39,785 bases of DNA from NCBI RefSeq assembly GCF_001043955.1, contig NZ_LABZ01000127.1:1-39785 (forward strand), given 5' to 3'. Positions 35,891 through 39,785 of the stretch are shown here, piece by piece. The notes under the pieces are model-generated. The model was not told the origin of the DNA. It saw nothing but the letters and a program-made list of their open reading frames with translations, and did not search any database. Position 1 is the first letter of the stretch, and the number at the start of each line of letters is the position of its first letter. A program made the translations under genes and the position numbers. Source of the stretch: Methylobacterium tarhaniae (lineage in GTDB: Bacteria; Pseudomonadota; Alphaproteobacteria; Rhizobiales; Beijerinckiaceae).

Positions 35891-35926
35891 GTCATTCCGG
35901 GCTCCGCCGCGCGGTCCCGGAGTGAC
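35891..35926. repeat. REP-like palindrome GTCATTCCGGG...CCCGGAGTGAC
   Basis: Eleven-base arms with one mismatch, of the same family as 32256-32289, in the gap between the P450 and sspB genes. Confidence 0.6.
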
Positions 35927-35980
35927 ATGAGGAATTTCGGAGACGTGCTCGAAAAGCCCGAAGCCGTCCGGCCGGCGCGT

Positions 35981-36613
35981 TCAGCTCTTCTTGCGGAACG
36001 CGTCCAGGCTGACCACCGAGGCGCCCTCCTGCGGGGCGTCGGCGCGCTCGGCGGTCTCGTCGGACTTCGCCTCGGCGTCGGACTCGGTCTTGTCCTGCGG
36101 CTTGGCCTCGGCCTTGGCCGCCGGCACGATCTTCGGCAGGTTGCTGCCGATCGCCGGGACCTTCGGCTGCGCCTCGCTCGGCTCCGAGCCGGCACCACGG
36201 ATCGCCCGCAGCGGGGTCGTGCCAGCCGGCGCCGCGTCCTCGCCCGTGGCCGTGCCGTCATTCAGCTCGAACTTGAGGCCGAACTGCACGGACGGATCGA
36301 AGAAGCCCGTCACCGCCTCGAACGGAACCAGGAGCCGCTCCGGCACGCCGGAGAAGGACAGGCCGACCTCGAAGGTGTGCTCGGTGACGCCGAGGTCCCA
36401 GAACTGGTGCTGGAGGACGATCGTCATGTCCTGCGGGTACTTCTCCCGCAGGCGCTGCGAGATCCGCACGCCGGGATAGTCGGTCCGGAACGAGACGTAG
36501 AAATGGTGCTCGCCGGCCAGGCCGTCGCGAGCCGCATCGCCCAGAACCTTGCGCACGACGTTGCGCAGGGCATCCTGCACCAGGAGATCGTAGCGAATCA
36601 GATCGTCTGCCAT
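35981..36613 (-). CDS. sspB: SspB-like ClpXP adaptor
   Basis: 210 aa. The folded domain (residues ~1-135) starts ADDLIRYDLLVQDALRNVVRKVL and contains HHFYVSFRTDYPGVRIS, KYPQDMTIVLQHQFWDLGV and FSGVPERLLVPFEAV, as in alphaproteobacterial SspB, which binds ssrA-tagged proteins. A disordered Ala/Glu/Lys-rich linker leads to the C-terminal tail VVSLDAFRKK, the expected ClpX-binding (XB) end. ATG 36613 is preceded in frame by TTG, which is not used. It lies directly downstream of the tmRNA gene on the same strand, so the tag-making RNA and the tag-recognising adaptor are neighbours and may be co-transcribed. Confidence 0.93.
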   Translation of the reverse strand: MADDLIRYDLLVQDALRNVVRKVLGDAARDGLAGEHHFYVSFRTDYPGVRISQRLREKYPQDMTIVLQHQFWDLGVTEHTFEVGLSFSGVPERLLVPFEAVTGFFDPSVQFGLKFELNDGTATGEDAAPAGTTPLRAIRGAGSEPSEAQPKVPAIGSNLPKIVPAAKAEAKPQDKTESDAEAKSDETAERADAPQEGASVVSLDAFRKKS

Positions 36614-36663
36614 CAACCGTTGCCTGGCGCCGCATCTCTCGCGGGAAGGGAATTCGAAGTGGA

Positions 36664-36983
36664 GGCTTCTGTTGCCAGGTGCCTCCGAACCCCGCCTATG
36701 CGGTGCTACCCGCTAGGACTTCGTTTGGTCTTGGGGACCGCTTACGCGGCCACCGCCACCGGAGCAAAGTTGTCGTTGGCAACTATTGCATTGGCCCGAT
36801 AACGGCGGAACCATGCCGAGCGAAAGCTCAACCTTTACGCCCTCGTCGATCCTATTTCGCCCCCGCCGAAGCCCGAACCGAACGGGCCGTTCCGGGCTTG
36901 GGTGGAGGCGCCGGGTACCGCCCCCGGGTCCGATAGGTTTATTCCGAAGAACGTTTATCGCCATAGCCGGCCTCGCGACCGGC
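36664..36983 (-). ncRNA. ssrA: Circularly permuted (two-piece) tmRNA
   Basis: On the minus strand the acceptor part comes first: a T-arm region and CGCCTCC-A-CC at about 36910-36901. A spacer with hairpin AAGCCCG/CGGGCTT follows (to 36865). Then the coding part starts GGGGGCG-AAATAGGATCGACG at 36864. GGGGGCG pairs with CGCCTCC as a 7-bp acceptor stem with a G.U at the third pair, the alanine identity element. The tag frame runs from 36780 to TAA at 36742: ANDNFAPVAVAA, a clear ssrA tag ending in VAA. An exact CCA is not encoded after the discriminator. Ends are approximate. tmRNA with SmpB rescues stalled ribosomes and tags their products for ClpXP. Confidence 0.93.
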
Positions 36984-36989
36984 AAGGCG

Positions 36990-37018
36990 AATATAGAGGG
37001 TCCCGTGCCGCTTTTGAA
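36990..37018 (-). promoter_or_regulatory. Likely promoter of the tmRNA gene
   Basis: On the minus strand: -35 TTCAAA (37013-37018), exactly 17 bp, -10 TATATT (36990-36995), about 7 bp before the proposed RNA 5' end. It overlaps the proposed GTG start of the divergent CPBP gene (37005). Confidence 0.6.
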
Positions 37019-37808
37019 GCCCGCCTCGCGCCATTCTGCGCCCGTTTCGCGAAACGATGTGTCGGCGCCTCCCGAGCCCGCCAGCTTTCGTCGGCGCGGG
37101 CTCGGCGTGGCGGCCGCAATCCTGCGGGCGGCGCTGCTTCAACTGGCCGCGTTCGGCCTCGTTCTCGGGGCGGTCGCGGCCCTCGGCCGCCTGCCCTCCC
37201 TGCCGTCGGGCCTCCTGCCCTTCCCGTCCCTGAGCGGGAGCGAGCGGGCGGCGCTCGCCCTCACGGTGCTGCCCCACGCCGCCCTGGCGCTCCTCGTCCT
37301 CGTCGCGGCCCGGGCTCGCCCGTGGAAGGCCTCCGGCGCCGGAAAGGCCCTGGGATTCACCCGGCCGGCGCTGCCCCGCCGCGCCGTCCTGCTCGCCCTC
37401 GCCTGGCCGCCGCTCCAGGTCGCCTGGACGGCGGCGCTGCTGCTGCTCGCGGGCCACGCGCCCATCCGCGCCTGGCGCCTGTCGCCCTCCCTCACCGGCG
37501 AGGTCTTCCTGGCCTGGACCCTGTGGCTGGTGGTGCTGGCGCCCCTCGCCGAGGAGATGCTGTTTCGCGGCGACCTGTTCGGGCGCCTGAGACGGATCGC
37601 GTCCCCTTCCGCCGCGGTCGCCATCGCCACGGCGGTGTTCGTGCTCTGCCACGCCGAGCGCGGGCTGCTGCAGCCGGTCTCGGTCCTGCCCCTCGGGGTC
37701 GTGCTCGGGGTGCTGCGCCTGTGGACCGGCAGCCTGTGGCCCTGCATCGCGCTCCACGCCGCGAGCAACGGCGCGGTGGTGCTGGCGCGGGTGTGGAGTA
37801 CCGGCTGA
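37005..37808 (+). CDS. CPBP-family intramembrane metalloprotease
   Basis: 267 aa with about six to eight hydrophobic helices. The Abi/CAAX-protease motifs are complete: EExxxR at Glu183-Glu184-Met-Leu-Phe-Arg188, His216 in CHAERG, and H-x3-N at His251/Asn255. Roles in the family range from prenyl-protein processing to bacteriocin self-immunity; this one is unknown. The start is uncertain: GTG 37005 has AGAGGG 4 nt upstream but falls in the tmRNA promoter; GTG 37059 is an alternative. The long frame from 36786 cannot be right because it crosses the tmRNA gene. It ends 162 bp before thyA. Confidence 0.8.
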   Translation: MPLLKPASRHSAPVSRNDVSAPPEPASFRRRGLGVAAAILRAALLQLAAFGLVLGAVAALGRLPSLPSGLLPFPSLSGSERAALALTVLPHAALALLVLVAARARPWKASGAGKALGFTRPALPRRAVLLALAWPPLQVAWTAALLLLAGHAPIRAWRLSPSLTGEVFLAWTLWLVVLAPLAEEMLFRGDLFGRLRRIASPSAAVAIATAVFVLCHAERGLLQPVSVLPLGVVLGVLRLWTGSLWPCIALHAASNGAVVLARVWSTG

Positions 37809-37970
37809 TTTCCGCGCTCGGGCGCTGCGATTCCGGCCGGGGACGCGTTATCCTGCCGGGCCAGATGGCCGGGGCGAGGAACCGTTTCCCAACCCGGGCA
37901 TAGGCCAGAGTTGGAGCCCGCCGGGCGCCGCACGGCGCCCCGGGCCGTTTTCACGCGGAGGATGTCCGCC

Positions 37971-38765
37971 ATGCGCCCCTACCACGCCCTCCTCCAGCGC
38001 ATCCTCGACGACGGCGTCGAGAAGCACGACCGGACCGGCACCGGCACCCTCTCGGTGTTCGGCCACCAGATGCGGTTCGACCTCGCCGAGGGCTTCCCTC
38101 TCGTGACGACGAAGCGGCTGCACCTGAAGTCGATCATCCACGAGCTGCTGTGGTTCCTCGCCGGCGACACCAACGTCGCCTACCTGCAGTCGAACGGCGT
38201 GACGATCTGGGACGAGTGGGCCGACGAGCACGGCGACCTCGGCCCCGTCTACGGCCGGCAATGGCGGAGCTGGGCCAAGCCCGACGGCGGCAGCGTCGAC
38301 CAGATCGCCTGGGTGCTCGACGAGATCCGCCGCAACCCCGATTCGCGCCGCCTCGTCGTCTCGGCCTGGAACCCGGCCGACCTCGACCGCATGGCGCTCG
38401 CCCCCTGCCACTGCCTGTTCCAGTTCTACGTCGCGGAGGGGCGGCTCTCGCTCCAGCTCTACCAGCGCTCGGCCGACGTCTTTCTCGGCGTGCCGTTCAA
38501 CATCGCGTCCTACGCACTCCTCACCCACATGATGGCGCAGGTGCTCGACCTCACACCCGGCGACTTCGTCCACACGCTGGGCGACGCCCACCTCTATTCC
38601 AACCATATCGACCAGGCCCGCGAGCAGCTCCGCCGCGACATCCGCCCGAGCCCGCGCCTGCGCCTCGACCCCTCGGTGCGCTCGCTGTTCGAGTTCCGCT
38701 ACGACGACATCGCCATCGAGGGCTACGACCCGCACCCGGCGATCCGCGCGCCGGTGGCGGTGTAG
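37971..38765 (+). CDS. thyA: Thymidylate synthase (ThyA)
   Basis: 264 aa, the same length as the E. coli enzyme. Converts dUMP to dTMP with methylene-tetrahydrofolate, yielding dihydrofolate. [17 protein letters not shown], the nucleophile Cys146 in [37 protein letters not shown] and the C-terminal APVAV (family end) are present. ATG 37971 is 9 nt from GGAGG; an ATG at 37962 abuts that site and is rejected. Two bases separate its stop from folA, so the two enzymes of the thymidylate cycle form one operon. Confidence 0.98.
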   Translation: MRPYHALLQRILDDGVEKHDRTGTGTLSVFGHQMRFDLAEGFPLVTTKRLHLKSIIHELLWFLAGDTNVAYLQSNGVTIWDEWADEHGDLGPVYGRQWRSWAKPDGGSVDQIAWVLDEIRRNPDSRRLVVSAWNPADLDRMALAPCHCLFQFYVAEGRLSLQLYQRSADVFLGVPFNIASYALLTHMMAQVLDLTPGDFVHTLGDAHLYSNHIDQAREQLRRDIRPSPRLRLDPSVRSLFEFRYDDIAIEGYDPHPAIRAPVAV

Positions 38766-38767
38766 GG

Positions 38768-39262
38768 ATGGCTCCACCCCTCGTCACCCTGATCGTCGCG
38801 GTCGCCCGGAACGGCGTGATCGGACGCGACAACGCGCTGGCCTGGCGCCTGCGCAGCGACCTGCGGCGCTTCCGCGCCCTCACCATGGGCAAGCCGGTGG
38901 TGATGGGACGCAAGACCTGGGACTCGATCGGCCGGCCGCTGCCGGGGCGGCGGGTGATCGTGCTCACCCGCGATCCCGCCTGGACGGCGCCCGGCACCGA
39001 GCGGGCGGCCGGGTGGGACGACGCGATGCGGCTCGCCGGCGCCGCGGAGGAGGTGATGGTGGCGGGCGGGGCCGAGATCTACGCGCTCGCCCTGCCGCGG
39101 GCGGACCGGATCCAGCTCACCGAGGTCGACGCGGCGCCCGAGGGCGACGCCCGCTTTCCCGCGATCCCGCCGGACTTCCGCGCGGTCGCCGCCGAGTCCC
39201 ATCCGACCGGCCCCGACGATGAATACGCCTTCCGGTTCGTCACGCTGACCAGACACGTCTGA
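38768..39262 (+). CDS. folA: Dihydrofolate reductase
   Basis: 164 aa. Regenerates tetrahydrofolate from the dihydrofolate made by ThyA. IVAVARNGVIGRDNALAWRLRSDLRRF contains the active-site Asp (Asp31, the equivalent of E. coli Asp27) and the usual Trp; GKPVVMGRKTWDSIGRPLPGR and VAGGAEIYALALPRADRIQLTEVD are the remaining family motifs. ATG 38768 lies 2 bp after the thyA stop, indicating coupled expression. The 207-bp gap to hflK that follows shows no gene. Confidence 0.97.
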   Translation: MAPPLVTLIVAVARNGVIGRDNALAWRLRSDLRRFRALTMGKPVVMGRKTWDSIGRPLPGRRVIVLTRDPAWTAPGTERAAGWDDAMRLAGAAEEVMVAGGAEIYALALPRADRIQLTEVDAAPEGDARFPAIPPDFRAVAAESHPTGPDDEYAFRFVTLTRHV

Positions 39263-39469
39263 GGCGAGGAAACCATCTCACGGTTCCGGGTGCGGCGATG
39301 GAACTCCCGCGGCAGGGCAGAAACCTTGAGAATTGGGGCGGGGCCGGAGGTTGCTTTCGCGTGGGGCTCGGCCGATATCGCAAGGGACCGATACCAGAGC
39401 AGTGCGAGTGCCGCGCGGAACGCGAGAGACCGCGCGGGGCGTGCAGGCCGGGAAAGGACGTGGGCGAGC

Positions 39470-39785
39470 ATGCCTTGGAGCAATCAGAGCGGCGGCAGTG
39501 GCGGTGGCGGCGGTAACGGGGGCGGTCCCTGGGGCAATCGCGGCGGCAATAGCGGCGGTCCCCGGGGCGGCGGGTTCGGCGGGGGAGGGGGCGGCCCGTG
39601 GGGCGGCGGGGGGTCGGGCGGGGGCAACCACCCGCCCGACCACGACGGACCTGCTGCCCCGCAGCCAGGAACGGCTCAAGAACCTGATGCCCGGCGGCGG
39701 CTCGGTCGGCACCAAGGGCGCTGTCCTGGCGGTGCTGGTCGGGCTGGGCCTGTGGCTGATGACCGGCTGGGACACGGGGCTGCCG
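39470..39785 (+). CDS. hflK: HflK N-terminus, 3' partial, with an apparent frameshift
   Basis: Starts MPWSNQSGGSGGGGG at ATG 39470 (AAAGGA upstream). The Gly/Trp/Asn-rich cytoplasmic head is typical of HflK, the SPFH partner of HflC that surrounds the FtsH protease. After NHPPDHD the frame is lost: removing one G at 39647/39648 restores DLLPRSQERLKNLMPGGG, then SVGTKGAVLAVLVGLGLWLMTGW (the transmembrane helix). The restored frame runs to the window edge. The last codons (DTGLP) differ from the usual family YTVxPDEQG, so base errors near the edge are likely. As written, the ORF would translate into junk after 59 residues. The position after thyA-folA, before hflC (not in view), matches the usual order in this group. 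Confidence 0.75.
   Translation, partial: MPWSNQSGGSGGGGGNGGGPWGNRGGNSGGPRGGGFGGGGGGPWGGGGSGGGNHPPDHDGPAAPQPGTAQEPDARRRLGRHQGRCPGGAGRAGPVADDRLGHGAA

Noticed and set aside
32834..36802. 1322-aa open frame on the plus strand
   Set aside because: It lies antisense to fumC and sspB and out of frame with the P450 gene; it has no domain resemblance.
36786..37004. N-terminal extension of the CPBP protein
   Set aside because: It crosses the tmRNA coding and acceptor parts in antisense and has no membrane or family features.

Overview
The window reads as a high-GC alphaproteobacterial chromosome, most likely Methylobacterium or a close relative. This rests on gene content, a circularly permuted (two-piece) tmRNA gene of the alphaproteobacterial kind, an alphaproteobacterial-type SspB, FixK/FNR-like boxes and a Rhizobiales-like palindromic intergenic repeat. 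No ribosomal RNA marker is present, so the genus is an inference.

Region 1 (1-15.9 kb) looks like a low-oxygen/energy-stress gene cluster. It holds the end of an ABC transporter membrane domain, a PHA synthase-like gene, a MaoC-phosphotransacetylase fusion and an acetate kinase as one operon. It continues with a 75-aa orphan protein, a fused APH-like/P-loop kinase overlapping an MgtA-type P-type ATPase (frameshifted), a tandem universal stress protein, a second cation P-type ATPase, an SPW-like membrane protein, a c-type cytochrome (frameshifted) and a truncated acyl-CoA ligase. Five 14-bp sites resembling the FNR/FixK consensus TTGAT-N4-ATCAA lie in the control regions at 738, 5802 (perfect), 10294, 11227 and 14315. 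They cover essentially every transcription unit of this region, and I saw none in the later regions. The likely joint job is substrate-level ATP formation, redox/carbon storage, cation balance and stress tolerance when oxygen is short.

Region 2 (about 15.9-19.56 kb) is a small accessory island of mostly unrecognised genes plus a metallophosphoesterase. It sits between the broken acyl-CoA ligase and the 3' end of a tRNA-Gly(CCC) gene, with repeats of GTTGTATCC next to the tRNA. No integrase is visible.

Region 3 (19.56-39.8 kb) is conserved chromosomal housekeeping. It contains an AsmA/YhdP-like protein, a Bcp/PrxQ peroxiredoxin, an M23 peptidase, a divergent ArsR regulator and SDR oxidoreductase, DUF2934, CTP synthase, SecG, a dihydroorotase-like enzyme, YgfZ, RHH and DUF4169 small proteins, fumarase C, a cytochrome P450, SspB next to permuted ssrA (tag ANDNFAPVAVAA), a CPBP-family membrane protease, ThyA, FolA and the start of HflK.

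Three genes (MgtA-like, cytochrome c, HflK) each carry an apparent single-base indel in or beside a short C/G run, and one island gene carries an in-frame TGA. Sequencing or assembly error is therefore a live explanation and should be excluded before any biological reading of these lesions.
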